DNA from: Aureimonas pseudogalii
GTDB taxonomy: Bacteria > Pseudomonadota > Alphaproteobacteria > Rhizobiales > Rhizobiaceae
DNA length: 64,000 nucleotides
Direction of reading: 5' to 3'
Assembly: GCF_014196835.1 (NCBI RefSeq)
Contig: NZ_JACIEK010000002.1
Location: forward strand, 310,001-374,000
Shown here: in pieces, positions 9,194-20,155 of the stretch
Numbering within the stretch: the first letter of the stretch is position 1
Layout of the letters: the number at the start of each line of letters is the position of its first letter
Notes under the pieces: generated by a model
What the model was told of the DNA's origin: nothing
What the model saw: the letters and a program-made list of their open reading frames with translations, nothing else
Database searches by the model: none
Translations under genes and position numbers: made by a program

Positions 9194-10261
9194 ATGACCG
9201 CTTTCAAGCCGCTGGTGTTTTCCGGCGTCCAGCCCACGGGCAACCTGCATCTCGGCAACTATCTCGGCGCCATCCGGCGCTGGGTGGCGTTGCAGGCCGA
9301 GCATCCGTGCCTGTTCTGCGTGGTGGATCTCCACGCCATCACCGTGTGGCAGGAGCCGGCCGATCTGGAGCGGCAGATCCGCGAGGTCACGGCGGCGTTT
9401 CTGGCGAGCGGCATCGACGCCGGGGAACACATCCTCTTCAACCAGAGCCGCGTGCCCGAGCATGCGGAGCTCGCCTGGATCTTCAACTGCGTCGCCCGGC
9501 TCGGCTGGATGAACCGCATGACGCAGTTCAAGGACAAGGCCGGCAAGGATCGCGAGAACGCCTCGCTGGGCCTCCTCGCCTATCCCAGCCTCATGGCGGC
9601 CGACATCCTGGCCTACCGCGCGACGCTCGTGCCGGTGGGCGAGGACCAGAAGCAGCATCTGGAGCTGACGCGCGACATCGCCGCCAAGTTCAACCACGAT
9701 TTCTCGGCCCGCATTTCCGAGAAGGGCCTCGGCGTGCCCATGCCTGTGGGTGACGAGACCGTGGACGGCTATTTCCCGCTCACCGAGCCCCTGATCGAGG
9801 GTCCGGCGACGCGGATCATGAGCCTGAAGGACGGGTCGAAGAAGATGTCGAAGTCGGACCCCTCCGACCTCTCGCGCATCAACCTCACCGACGATGCCGA
9901 CACGATCTCGAAGAAGATCCGCAAGGCCAAGACCGACCCCGACGCGCTGCCCTCCGAGCCCAAGGGCCTCGCCGGGCGCCCCGAGGCCGACAATCTCGTC
10001 GGCATCTACGCCGCGCTCGCCGATCGCACCAAGGCCGACGTGCTGACGGAATACGGCGGCCGGCCCTTCTCCGAGTTCAAACCGGCGCTCGCGGACCTCG
10101 CCGTGGAGAAGCTCGCGCCCATCGCCGGCGAGATGCGCCGCCACCTCGCCGACCCCGCCGAGATCGACCGCACCCTGCGCGACGGCGCCGCCCGCGCCCG
10201 CGCCATCGCCGCGACCACGCTCGCCGAGGTCAAGTCCATCATCGGCCTCCTCGGCAACTGA
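9194..10261 (+). CDS. trpS: Tryptophanyl-tRNA synthetase
   Basis: Class I aminoacyl-tRNA synthetase charging tRNA-Trp in the cytosol. 355 residues, a usual length. The ATG at 9194 puts the family start ([20 protein letters not shown]) directly at the N-terminus; the upstream open frame is repeat-derived and not part of the protein. The HIGH-class motif is [12 protein letters not shown] (about residues 14-25) and the KMSKS loop is [12 protein letters not shown] (about residues 214-225). The C-terminal TrpRS helical domain is complete. The gene is bracketed by two inverted repeat copies, the right one starting 14 nt after the stop codon. Confidence 0.97.
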   Translation: MTAFKPLVFSGVQPTGNLHLGNYLGAIRRWVALQAEHPCLFCVVDLHAITVWQEPADLERQIREVTAAFLASGIDAGEHILFNQSRVPEHAELAWIFNCVARLGWMNRMTQFKDKAGKDRENASLGLLAYPSLMAADILAYRATLVPVGEDQKQHLELTRDIAAKFNHDFSARISEKGLGVPMPVGDETVDGYFPLTEPLIEGPATRIMSLKDGSKKMSKSDPSDLSRINLTDDADTISKKIRKAKTDPDALPSEPKGLAGRPEADNLVGIYAALADRTKADVLTEYGGRPFSEFKPALADLAVEKLAPIAGEMRRHLADPAEIDRTLRDGAARARAIAATTLAEVKSIIGLLGN

Positions 10262-10275
10262 CGGGCGCGGCAAGA

Positions 10276-10441
10276 CGGGGGCTCTGCCCCAGACCCCGCC
10301 AAGGGCCTAAGGCCCTTGGAACCCCTTCACTTCCTTCGATGATCGGGGTGGGCCGCTGGCCCGCCCCGATCATCGATCAAAAGAAAGCGGGGGTCCGGGG
10401 GTGTCAGCCCCAGGGCGGGGCTCGGGGCGGCAGCCCCGCCT
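10276..10441 (+). repeat. Structured intergenic repeat, right copy
   Basis: Inverted partner of 8921-9088. Its central stem is 19 bp: TCGATGATCGGGG.. (10336-10354) pairs with 10358-10376 around loop GCT. The base of the stem differs from the left copy on both arms (GATGATC/GATCATC against CGCGATC/GATCGCG), so the pairing is kept while the sequence changes. It begins 14 nt downstream of trpS and may double as its terminator. Confidence 0.8.
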
Positions 10442-10496
10442 CGTCCACAACCCCCGCCCGCTTGCCGCCGCCGACCGGCGCTGCCATGGTCCGGCC

Positions 10497-10988
10497 ATGG
10501 TATCGAAGCGATTGGGACGCGACGCCGGCGGGCGTCGCAAATTTCTGGCGGTGGTGGACGAGACGCCCGAATGCGGGCGTGCGGCGGCCTATGCGGCGCG
10601 GCGCGCCAAGGCGAGCGGCGGCGCGGCAGTGCTGCTCTACGTGATCGACGGTGCGGATTTCCAGCAATGGCTGGGGGTGGGCGAGATCATGCGGGCGGAG
10701 GCGACGGAGGAGGCGGAGACGCGCCTGTCGCGGGTCGCCGACGAGATCCGGTTGGCCGTCGGCCTGGAGCCCGAGACGCTGGTGCGCGAGGGCAAGACGG
10801 TGGACGAGATCCGCGATCTCATCGAGGCCGACCGCGAGATCGCCATCCTCGTGCTCGCGGCGAGCGATTCGACGGAAGGACCGGGACCGCTGGTCTCGGC
10901 GGTGGCGGGCTCGGGCTCGGCCTTCCCGATTCCGGTGACGATCGTGCCGGCGACGCTCAGCGACGAGGAGATCCAGAGCCTCTGCTGA
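10497..10988 (+). CDS. Universal stress protein family protein
   Basis: 163 residues. The start at 10497 (MVSKRLGRDAGG) is chosen because the open frame upstream runs into the repeat. RRKFLAVVDETPECGRAAAYA forms beta-1 and helix-1 of the UspA alpha/beta fold, with the V-D-x-T/S start typical of nucleotide-binding UspA domains. The C-terminal part (LVLAASDSTEGPGPLVS) replaces the usual G-x2-G-x9-GS ATP-binding signature with a looser form, so ATP binding is uncertain. USP proteins act in the cytosol in stress tolerance. The gene sits between trpS and the Fe-S gene nfu, the usual order in related genomes. Confidence 0.85.
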   Translation: MVSKRLGRDAGGRRKFLAVVDETPECGRAAAYAARRAKASGGAAVLLYVIDGADFQQWLGVGEIMRAEATEEAETRLSRVADEIRLAVGLEPETLVREGKTVDEIRDLIEADREIAILVLAASDSTEGPGPLVSAVAGSGSAFPIPVTIVPATLSDEEIQSLC

Positions 10989-11011
10989 GAGAGGGCGGGC
11001 GGCGGCTTTGC

Positions 11012-11039
11012 TTGCGGGCGGCGGCGCGGGCGCTTATCT
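11012..11039 (+). promoter_or_regulatory. Possible nfu promoter
   Basis: TTGCGG (11012-11017), 16-nt spacer, TTATCT (11034-11039), 45 bp before the nfu ATG. Confidence 0.4.
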
Positions 11040-11083
11040 GAGGGGAACGCCGCTTTTTGCCGCCTTCGCCTCAAGGACGCGCC

Positions 11084-11668
11084 ATGTTCATCCAGACCGA
11101 ATCCACCCCGAACCCGCAGACCCTGAAGTTCCTGCCCGGCCGCGTGGTGCTGGAGAACGGCACGGCGGAGTTCCTCGACCGCGACGACGCCGAGGCGCGT
11201 TCCAAGCTCGCCGCGCGCCTGATGGCGATCGAAGGCGTCACGGCGGTGTTCTTCGGCTACGACTTCGTCACCGTCACCAAGGACGAGACGGCGTGGCAGC
11301 ACCTGAAGCCGGCCGTGCTCGCCGGGCTGATGGAGCACTTCCTCTCGAACGAGCCGGTAATGTCGGCGAGCGCCACGACGGGCGGCGCGAAGGCGTCCGA
11401 TTCCGGCGAGGAGTTCTTCGACGCCGGCGACGAGGGCCTCGTCACCACGATCAAGGAGCTGCTCGACACCCGCGTGCGCCCGGCCGTGGCGCAGGACGGC
11501 GGCGACATCACCTTCCGCGGCTTCCGCGACGGCGTGGTGTTCCTCAACATGCGCGGCTCCTGCGCCGGCTGCCCCTCGTCCACCGCGACGCTGAAGCACG
11601 GCATCGAGAATCTGCTGCGCCATTTCGTGCCCGAGGTCGAGGCGGTGGAAGCCATGGAGGCGGCCTGA
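11084..11668 (+). CDS. nfu: NifU family Fe-S cluster carrier (Nfu)
   Basis: Nfu proteins carry [4Fe-4S] clusters from scaffolds to target enzymes. 194 residues in two domains: the N-terminal Nfu_N domain (MFIQTESTPNPQTLKFLPG, about residues 1-90) and the C-terminal NifU-like domain with the cluster-binding CxxC in MRGSCAGCPSS (about residues 163-173). The ATG at 11084 gives the exact family start; an upstream in-frame codon is not needed. It is 28 nt upstream of tsaB and shares direction with tsaB-rimI-plsC, so it probably belongs to the same transcript. Confidence 0.95.
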   Translation: MFIQTESTPNPQTLKFLPGRVVLENGTAEFLDRDDAEARSKLAARLMAIEGVTAVFFGYDFVTVTKDETAWQHLKPAVLAGLMEHFLSNEPVMSASATTGGAKASDSGEEFFDAGDEGLVTTIKELLDTRVRPAVAQDGGDITFRGFRDGVVFLNMRGSCAGCPSSTATLKHGIENLLRHFVPEVEAVEAMEAA

Positions 11669-11696
11669 ACCGGTTTCCGGCGAGGGCTTTGAGCCG

Positions 11697-12440
11697 ATGA
11701 GCGATGCTTCGAACCGCCGGCTGCTGCTGGCGGTGGATACGGCCAACGAACGCTGCTCGGTCGCGGTGGCCGATCTCACGGATGGCACGATCCTGGCGAG
11801 CGCCAATCCCTCGATCGGCAAGGGCCACGCCGAGCGGCTGATGGATCTCGTCGCCGAGGTGCTGGCCGAGGCGGACGCCGGATACGGCGATGTCGCCAAG
11901 CTGGCGATCGGGATCGGGCCGGGCTCCTTCACCGGCATCCGCGTCGCCGTGGCGGTGGCGCGCGGCTGGGAACTGGCGCTCGACATTCCCAGCGTCGGCG
12001 TCGACACGCTGGAGGCGCAGGCCGAGCCGCATGCGCGGGATGGCGCTGTGCTCGCCGTCCACGACGCGCGGCGCAGCGAGGTCTATGTCGCGCTCCACGC
12101 CGTCGGCGGCGCACGGCTTGCGGGGCCCGAGGCGATGGCGGTGGACGATCTGCCGGCCTTCTGCGCGCGGCAGGGCGTCGAGCCGGCTGATCTCCGTCTC
12201 GTCGGATCGGGCTCGGCGCTGGCGGCCGAACGGCTGCCGGGCGCACGCCTCGTGCCGGATGCCGGCGAAACCTCGGCGCCGATCGCTTCGATCGTGCGCC
12301 TTGCCCTGGCCAGGGCGCCCGGTGCCCCGCCGCTGCCCTTGTATCTGCGTGGGGCCGACGCCAAGGTGCAGGTGCCACTCGGCCTGCGCGCAGCTTCGCA
12401 TCGCAGCGAGCCCGGCGCAGGTCTCGACATCGCCGGTTAA
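11697..12440 (+). CDS. tsaB: tRNA threonylcarbamoyladenosine biosynthesis protein TsaB
   Basis: TsaB partners TsaD and TsaE in making t6A at position 37 of ANN-decoding tRNAs. 247 residues; the ASKHA-type first strand (LLLAVDTANERCSVAV) and the characteristic GIGPGSFTGIRVAVAVARGW block at residues ~65-84 identify it. As a TsaB it lacks the metal-binding His pair of TsaD. It is followed by rimI, the usual pairing. Confidence 0.95.
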   Translation: MSDASNRRLLLAVDTANERCSVAVADLTDGTILASANPSIGKGHAERLMDLVAEVLAEADAGYGDVAKLAIGIGPGSFTGIRVAVAVARGWELALDIPSVGVDTLEAQAEPHARDGAVLAVHDARRSEVYVALHAVGGARLAGPEAMAVDDLPAFCARQGVEPADLRLVGSGSALAAERLPGARLVPDAGETSAPIASIVRLALARAPGAPPLPLYLRGADAKVQVPLGLRAASHRSEPGAGLDIAG

Positions 12441-12509
12441 CGCTTCGGCGCCATCATCAACACGGCCGCCTCGGGGGAGCGCGGCCGATCCTTGGGGGAG
12501 GCTCGCGAC

Positions 12510-13034
12510 ATGTACTGGTATCTGCCTCTGGCCTGGACCCTGTCCTTCTGGGACGGACTGCTGACACCGCCGGGCTTCACCGTCCAGCCGCTCGGCTCGG
12601 ACGAGCTGGACGACGCCGCCGAGCTGCACAGTGCCGCGTTTGCCGGCGGCTGGTCGGGCGACGAGTTCGCTTCGCTCCTGGCGCAGGGCGGCACGTTCGG
12701 CTTTGCCGTACGGCGCGACGGGCAGGCAAAACCCATCGGCATCGTCCTGGCGCGCCTCACCGTGGACGAGGCCGAGATCCTGACGATCGTCGTGGATCGC
12801 AGCGCGCGCGGCAAGGGCATCGGCCGGCTGCTGATGGACAACGTGCTGCAATATCTCCACGCCGAGCGCGCCGCCTCGCTCTTCCTCGAGGTCGAGGAAA
12901 CCAACGCGCCCGCTCTGGCGCTCTACCGGCGCCTGCGCTTCGAGGAGGTGGGCCGCCGCCCCGCCTATTATGCGGGACGCGACGGCACGCGCACCAGCGC
13001 CCTCATCCTGAAGCGGACCCTTGGCGCTGGTTGA
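12510..13034 (+). CDS. rimI: Ribosomal-protein-alanine N-acetyltransferase RimI (GNAT)
   Basis: RimI acetylates the N-terminal alanine of ribosomal protein S18. 174 residues from the ATG at 12510, which has GGGGGAGG 8 nt upstream. GNAT motif A is seen as ILTIVVDRSARGKGIGRLLM, giving the R/Q-x-x-G-x-G acetyl-CoA loop, and motif B as TNAPALALYRRLRFEEVGRR with the catalytic-type Tyr in PAYY. The N-terminal ~25 residues (MYWYLPLAWTLSFW) are hydrophobic and longer than in E. coli RimI. It overlaps plsC by 14 nt. Related genomes often have a fur/mur gene between rimI and plsC; none is present. Confidence 0.85.
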   Translation: MYWYLPLAWTLSFWDGLLTPPGFTVQPLGSDELDDAAELHSAAFAGGWSGDEFASLLAQGGTFGFAVRRDGQAKPIGIVLARLTVDEAEILTIVVDRSARGKGIGRLLMDNVLQYLHAERAASLFLEVEETNAPALALYRRLRFEEVGRRPAYYAGRDGTRTSALILKRTLGAG

Positions 13035-13902
13035 TGCGCCGGGCGAGGGGACGAGCGGGCATCGCCCCGCCGGGCCCTTCGCCGATGCGTCGGCGACGTC
13101 CGGCCGTGCCGTGGTGGCCGGTCTGCGCATTGCCGCCGTCGCCATCATCCTTGGTCTCATGACGCTCGCGCTCTGGCCGCTGCAGGCGGTGGCGATCCGC
13201 CGCGGCTGGCCGCTGGCGCGGCGGCTGCCGCATCTCTGGCACCGCGTCGCCGTCCGCACGGTGGGCTTGCGCGTCCACGTTCGCGGCGTCCCGGCCGTCG
13301 GGCGCCCGTTGCTGATGGCCGCCAACCACCAGTCCTGGGCCGATATCGTGGCCCTCGGCTCGGTGCTGCCGCTCTCCTTCATCGCCAAGTCCGACGTGCG
13401 CGACTGGCCGGGCTTCGGCCTCCTGGCACGGCTCCAGCGCACCGTCTTCGTGGAGCGCGAGGCGCGCGGGCGCACGGGAGCCCAGGCCGACGAGATCGGC
13501 GAGCGGCTGACGGCGGGCGACGCCATGGTGCTCTTCGCCGAGGGCACGACGTCGGACGGCAACCGCGTCCTGCCTTTCAAGACCGCCTTGTTCGGCGCCG
13601 CACAGGCCTCGCTCCGCCGCTCCGGCGTCGAGGCCGTGCTCGTGCAGCCGGTGTCGATCGCCTACACCCGCGCCAACGGCATCGCGATGGGCCGCTTCGG
13701 GCGCCCGCTCGCGGCCTGGCCGGGCGACGTGACGCTGTTGCCGCATCTGGCCTCCTTCCTGCGCGAGGGCGCGGTGGACGTCGAGATCGCCTTCGGCGAG
13801 CCCATCCGCTTCGAACCCTCCAGCGACCGCAAGGCCGTGGCGCGGCGATGCGAGCGCGAGGTGGCGACGCTGCTCGCCCAAAGCCTCGCGCAGCCGCTCT
13901 GA
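13021..13902 (+). CDS. plsC: 1-acyl-sn-glycerol-3-phosphate acyltransferase (PlsC family)
   Basis: Acylates lysophosphatidic acid to phosphatidic acid at the inner membrane; in rhizobia some paralogues act in ornithine-lipid synthesis, which the sequence cannot rule out. The product is about 293 residues with a membrane segment at ~33-56 (VVAGLRIAAVAIILGLMTL). The acyltransferase HX4D box is NHQSWAD at about residue 103, the glycerol-phosphate site is FAEGTTSDG at ~172, and the basic QRTVFVERE block lies between them. The start is uncertain: the TTG at 13021, inside rimI, is the only plausible start before the membrane segment. Confidence 0.88.
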   Translation: MALVDAPGEGTSGHRPAGPFADASATSGRAVVAGLRIAAVAIILGLMTLALWPLQAVAIRRGWPLARRLPHLWHRVAVRTVGLRVHVRGVPAVGRPLLMAANHQSWADIVALGSVLPLSFIAKSDVRDWPGFGLLARLQRTVFVEREARGRTGAQADEIGERLTAGDAMVLFAEGTTSDGNRVLPFKTALFGAAQASLRRSGVEAVLVQPVSIAYTRANGIAMGRFGRPLAAWPGDVTLLPHLASFLREGAVDVEIAFGEPIRFEPSSDRKAVARRCEREVATLLAQSLAQPL

Positions 13903-13936
13903 CGCGTTGGCCCTCTAGCGTTCGCCAAAACGTCGC

Positions 13937-13965
13937 TTGCGTCGTCCGCGCTCGGGGCCGATATA
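13937..13965 (+). promoter_or_regulatory. Possible promoter for miaB-phoH-ybeY-tlyC
   Basis: TTGCGT (13937-13942), 17-nt spacer, GATATA (13960-13965), in the 202-bp gap before miaB. The following four genes overlap or nearly touch, so one promoter here could drive all. Confidence 0.45.
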
Positions 13966-14104
13966 GAAAGGACGAAGGCGGACGGCGCGGCGGGATGGCT
14001 GCGATGCGTCCCGGCACGACACCCCACGGGGCGGCGCATGGCGCTCCGGTCGATGGGCCTGGGTTTGGTCGCGCCGCGGCCGGCGGGCACCCAGCGAAGG
14101 ACGC

Positions 14105-16590
<2,486 letters not shown>

Positions 16591-16615
16591 GCGCCCTGCG
16601 GCGAGGGCTCCGAAC

Positions 16616-17191
16616 GTGAGCGACGGGCGATCTAGCCCCGCGCCCGTCGTCGACGCAGCGGCGGGCCTCGTGATCGCGCTCGCCGTCGAGGACGAGGGTT
16701 GGCCCGCGATGCTCGGCGCCGATCCCGGGCCGCTCGTGCGCGAGGCGCTGGACGCCGTGCTCACCCGAGCGGGCTTCGCCGCCGGCCCGCCGACGGAGAT
16801 CTCGGTGACGCTCGTCGACGACGCCGCAGTGCACGGTCTCAACCGCGAATGGCGCGGCCAGGACAAGCCGACGAACATCCTCTCCTTTCCGATGGCGGCG
16901 CTGCGGCCGGGCGACGCGCCGGGGCCGCTGCTCGGCGACCTCGTGCTGGCGCGCGAGACCTGCGCCCGAGAGGCCGCGGCCGAGGGCAAGCCCCCGGCCG
17001 ACCATTTCCGTCATCTTCTCGTGCACGGCACGCTGCATCTTCTCGGCCACGACCACGAGGAGGACGGCGAGGCCGACGCGATGGAAGCGCTCGAGATCGC
17101 CATCCTTGCGGGCCTCGGCATTCCCGACCCCTATGCCGACGACGGCGAAGACGACGACCACGAACCCAACGGGGAACAGGTGACGCGATGA
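16616..17191 (+). CDS. ybeY: Endoribonuclease YbeY
   Basis: Zn-dependent RNase needed for 16S rRNA 3' maturation and ribosome quality control. 191 residues with a GTG start at 16616, preceded by GAGG. The metal site HGTLHLLGHDHEEDGE (H-x3-H-x5-H) lies at ~140-155, and the conserved NREWRGQDKPTNILSFP block at ~76-92. The acidic C-terminal tail (DDGEDDDHEPNGE) is longer than in E. coli. It overlaps the following tlyC gene in ATGA. Confidence 0.95.
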   Translation: MSDGRSSPAPVVDAAAGLVIALAVEDEGWPAMLGADPGPLVREALDAVLTRAGFAAGPPTEISVTLVDDAAVHGLNREWRGQDKPTNILSFPMAALRPGDAPGPLLGDLVLARETCAREAAAEGKPPADHFRHLLVHGTLHLLGHDHEEDGEADAMEALEIAILAGLGIPDPYADDGEDDDHEPNGEQVTR

Positions 17192-18210
17192 GCATGAGCG
17201 GCAATGGCGACGAGGCGGGGCTCGGTGAGCGCGGTGCCTCCGACACGGCGGCGGATGCCCGAAGTCGGCGGCGCCAGCGCGTCGAGGAGCCCGGTTTCTT
17301 CGAGTCCCTCGTCGCCTTCCTGAAGCCCCGCGTGCCCACCTCGCTGCGCGAGGAGTTCGTGGAGGCGTTGGACGGCGAAGGCACCGGCTTCACCGCCAAC
17401 GAGCGCCTGATGCTCACCAACATCCTCGAGCTGCACGACGTGCGCGTCGAGGACGTGATGGTGCCGCGCACCGAGATCGAGGCGATCTCGATCAACGCGA
17501 CGCTCGCCGAGCTGATGGAGCGCTTCGAGGAGAGCGGCCATTCGCGCATGCCGGTCTTCGGCGAGGGGCTCGACGACCTTCTCGGCATGGTCCACATCCG
17601 CGACATGGTGGGCCACGTCACCCGCGCCGCGCTGTGCTTCGGGCACGAGGACGGCAAGCCGGAGGCGCCGGTGCGCTCGGGGCTGGATCTCGGCCGCGTC
17701 GATCTGCGCCACACGATCTCCGACCTTGGTCTGCTGCGCCAGACGCTGTTCGTACCGCCTTCGATGCATGCCGCCGAGCTGATGGCGCGCATGCAGGCGA
17801 GCCACATCCAGATGGCGCTGGTGATCGACGAGTATGGCGGGACCGACGGGCTCGTGTCGCTCGAAGACATTCTCGAAATGGTGGTCGGCGACATCGAGGA
17901 CGAGCATGACGACGAGGAGATCCTCGTCACCGATGCCGGCGACGGTGTCTACTACGCCGACGCGCGCGCCGATCTCGACGAGGTGCAGCGCGTCGTCGGG
18001 CTCGATTTCGACGTGCGGATGCACGAGGACGAGGCCGACACGATCGGCGGGCTCGTGGTCAACGCGCTCGGTCGCGTGCCCGAGGCGGGAACCGTGGTGG
18101 AGGCGGTGCCGGGCTTCGAGATCGAGATCCTCGAAGCCGATCCGCGCCGGGTGAAGCGCCTGCGCATCGTGCGCTTCCCCGAGGGCGCGGCCGAGAGCCT
18201 GCCGGACTGA
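17188..18210 (+). CDS. tlyC: Hemolysin-family CBS-domain protein (TlyC/CorC)
   Basis: 340 residues. Order: an N-terminal linker (FFESLVAFLKPRVP), two CBS domains starting at VEDVMVPRTEIEAIS (about residue 87) and ending near VIDEYGGTDGLVSLEDILE (about 212-230), then the CorC_HlyC transporter-associated domain (YYADARADLDEVQRVVGLDF...). It has no membrane domain, so it is the soluble CorC-type version rather than the integral TlyC form. Such proteins are linked to Mg/Co efflux. The miaB-phoH-ybeY-tlyC-lnt order matches the widespread ybeZ-ybeY-ybeX-lnt group. Confidence 0.93.
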   Translation: MSMSGNGDEAGLGERGASDTAADARSRRRQRVEEPGFFESLVAFLKPRVPTSLREEFVEALDGEGTGFTANERLMLTNILELHDVRVEDVMVPRTEIEAISINATLAELMERFEESGHSRMPVFGEGLDDLLGMVHIRDMVGHVTRAALCFGHEDGKPEAPVRSGLDLGRVDLRHTISDLGLLRQTLFVPPSMHAAELMARMQASHIQMALVIDEYGGTDGLVSLEDILEMVVGDIEDEHDDEEILVTDAGDGVYYADARADLDEVQRVVGLDFDVRMHEDEADTIGGLVVNALGRVPEAGTVVEAVPGFEIEILEADPRRVKRLRIVRFPEGAAESLPD

Positions 18211-18394
18211 GACGACCGGACGGGGAGGGGACCGGCGCGCGCTCCCGTTCCGCGAAAGCTCGGGCTCCTAGAGCTTTTCCCATGCAACCCGAGTCGGGTT
18301 TCACGCCCGGACGATGCGCCGAGACGAGACCGGGGAATCGACGTCATGTGCGCTTGGCCGGCTGGCCGGGCCGGCCGATCCGCGCGGGGAAACG

Positions 18395-20008
18395 ATGGGA
18401 CTGCAACGGCTGGCCGGACGAATCATGTTGCTGGCCGGCTGGCGCCGGGCGCTCGTCGCCTTCGGCGCCGGGCTCGTCGCGACGCTGGCGCTCGCCCCCG
18501 TCAACGTGCCGGCCGTCGGCTTCCTGTCCTTTCCCCTCCTCGTCTGGCTGATCGACGGCGCGAGCGGCGAGCCCGGCCATGGCCTCATGCGCCGCTCCTT
18601 GCCGGCCTTCCGCGTCGGTTGGTGCTTTGGCTTCGGCTATTTCCTCGGCGGTCTCTGGTGGCTGGGCTCGGCCATGCTGGTCGATGGCGAGGACTTTCTC
18701 TGGGCGCTGCCGCTGGCGGTGGTCGGCCTGCCGGCCATCCTCGCGCTCTACCATGGTCTCGCGGCAGCCGTGGCCCGCCTTCTGTGGAGCGATGGGCCGG
18801 CGCGGCTCCTGGCGCTCGCCGCCGCCTTCGCCGGCTTCGAGGCCCTGCGCGGCGCGCTTCTCACCGGCTTTCCCTGGAACGAGATCGGCGTCATGGCCGC
18901 GCCCGTGCCGCTCCTCATGGGCAGCGTCGCGCTCGTCGGCCTTCACGGGCTGACGCTCGCCGCCATTTTCGTGTTTTCGCTGCCGGCGCTCGCGGTCGGG
19001 GCCCGCCGCGGCCGTGGCGTGGCGCTCGGCCTCGGGCTGGTGCTCGTCGCCGGCCATGTCGGCATCGGCGCCTGGCGCCTGTCGGCGGCGCCCGCGGGCA
19101 CGCAGCCAGGCGTCGAGCTGCGCATCGTGCAGCCCAACATCCTCCAGTCGCAGAAATGGGACGCGGCCGAGGCCGAGCGCATCTTCGCGCGCCTGCTCGA
19201 CCTCACCGCCGCGCCCTGGGCCGGGCCGGTGCCGGACGCGCCCGCGGGCGAGCCGCCGCGTCGCCTCGTGGTCTGGCCGGAGTCCTCGTTCCCCTTCGTC
19301 CTCACCGACCGGCCGGACGCCGTGGCCCGCCTCGCCGAGACGCTGAAACCGGGCGAGACGCTGCTCGCCGGCGCGACGCGCGTCGAGGCGGGATCGGGCG
19401 AGCCCCGCTTCTACAATTCGGTCTACGTCATCGGCGAGGACGGCGCGGTGGAGGGCGCGGGCGACAAGCTGCATCTCGTGCCCTTCGGCGAATACCTGCC
19501 GTTCCAGGCGCTGCTGGAGAGCTGGGGCATCCGGCAGTTGACCGAACTGCCCGGCGGCTTCTCGGCCGGGGCCGCACGCCGCGTCATGGCGGCGGGCGAG
19601 GGGGGTCTGCGCTTCCTGCCGCTCGTCTGCTACGAGATCATTTTCGGCGACGAGATCGACGCCGCGGGCGAGCGGCCCGACTTCATCCTCAACGTCACCA
19701 ACGACGCCTGGTACGGGCTGACGCCCGGACCCTCTCAGCACCTGCGCCAGGCCCAGTTGACGGCCGTCGCCTTCGGGCTGCCGCTGGTGCGTGCCGCCAA
19801 CACCGGCATCTCGGTGGTGGCCGACGCTGCCGGGCGCCCCGTGGCCGGACTCGCTCTCGGCGAGGGCGGCACGGTGGACGCCGCGCTACCGCTCGCCGGG
19901 CCGCCCACACCCTTCGTGCGCTACGCAAACCGGCCGTTCCTCGCCGCCCTGCTGCTCGCCGCGATCATCGCGGGGGCGGCGGCGATCTCGCTTTCGCGAA
20001 GAGATTGA
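18395..20008 (+). CDS. lnt: Apolipoprotein N-acyltransferase
   Basis: Lnt adds the third acyl chain to lipoproteins at the periplasmic face of the inner membrane. About 537 residues from the ATG at 18395 with GGGGAA upstream; several membrane segments fill the first ~210 residues. The nitrilase domain follows, with the catalytic triad recognisable as Glu in VVWPESSFPF, Lys in GDKLHLVPFGEYLPF and Cys in LVCYEIIFGDE. One C-terminal membrane segment (FLAALLLAAIIAGAAA) closes the protein. A 184-bp gap with an AACCCGA/TCGGGTT hairpin at 18286-18300 separates it from tlyC. Confidence 0.95.
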   Translation: MGLQRLAGRIMLLAGWRRALVAFGAGLVATLALAPVNVPAVGFLSFPLLVWLIDGASGEPGHGLMRRSLPAFRVGWCFGFGYFLGGLWWLGSAMLVDGEDFLWALPLAVVGLPAILALYHGLAAAVARLLWSDGPARLLALAAAFAGFEALRGALLTGFPWNEIGVMAAPVPLLMGSVALVGLHGLTLAAIFVFSLPALAVGARRGRGVALGLGLVLVAGHVGIGAWRLSAAPAGTQPGVELRIVQPNILQSQKWDAAEAERIFARLLDLTAAPWAGPVPDAPAGEPPRRLVVWPESSFPFVLTDRPDAVARLAETLKPGETLLAGATRVEAGSGEPRFYNSVYVIGEDGAVEGAGDKLHLVPFGEYLPFQALLESWGIRQLTELPGGFSAGAARRVMAAGEGGLRFLPLVCYEIIFGDEIDAAGERPDFILNVTNDAWYGLTPGPSQHLRQAQLTAVAFGLPLVRAANTGISVVADAAGRPVAGLALGEGGTVDAALPLAGPPTPFVRYANRPFLAALLLAAIIAGAAAISLSRRD

Positions 20009-20022
20009 TTGACGCGCGTCAA
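20009..20022. promoter_or_regulatory. FNR/CRP-like palindrome upstream of the XRE gene
   Basis: The perfect 14-bp palindrome TTGACGCGCGTCAA fits TTGA-N6-TCAA, the half-site spacing of the FNR/NnrR/CRP family, though the FNR consensus has T/A instead of C/G at the inner position. It starts one base after the lnt stop codon and 134 bp before the regulator gene. The same TTGACG could serve as a -35 element, with TACCGA 17 nt downstream. Confidence 0.35.
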
Positions 20023-20155
20023 CTCCCCGCATACCGACTTCATCTAGAAGAATGAGGCTGATATGCAGGGTTGACTGGACCGGCATGCGGCGGGCTGTGA
20101 TCGGCGACGGTCGCAGGCCCGGAACCGGTCGAAGACAAGTGGCGGGACGCAACGC

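Noticed and set aside
10401-10496. Longer N-terminus for the universal stress protein
   Set aside because: The extra 32 codons fall in the structured repeat and have no UspA similarity.
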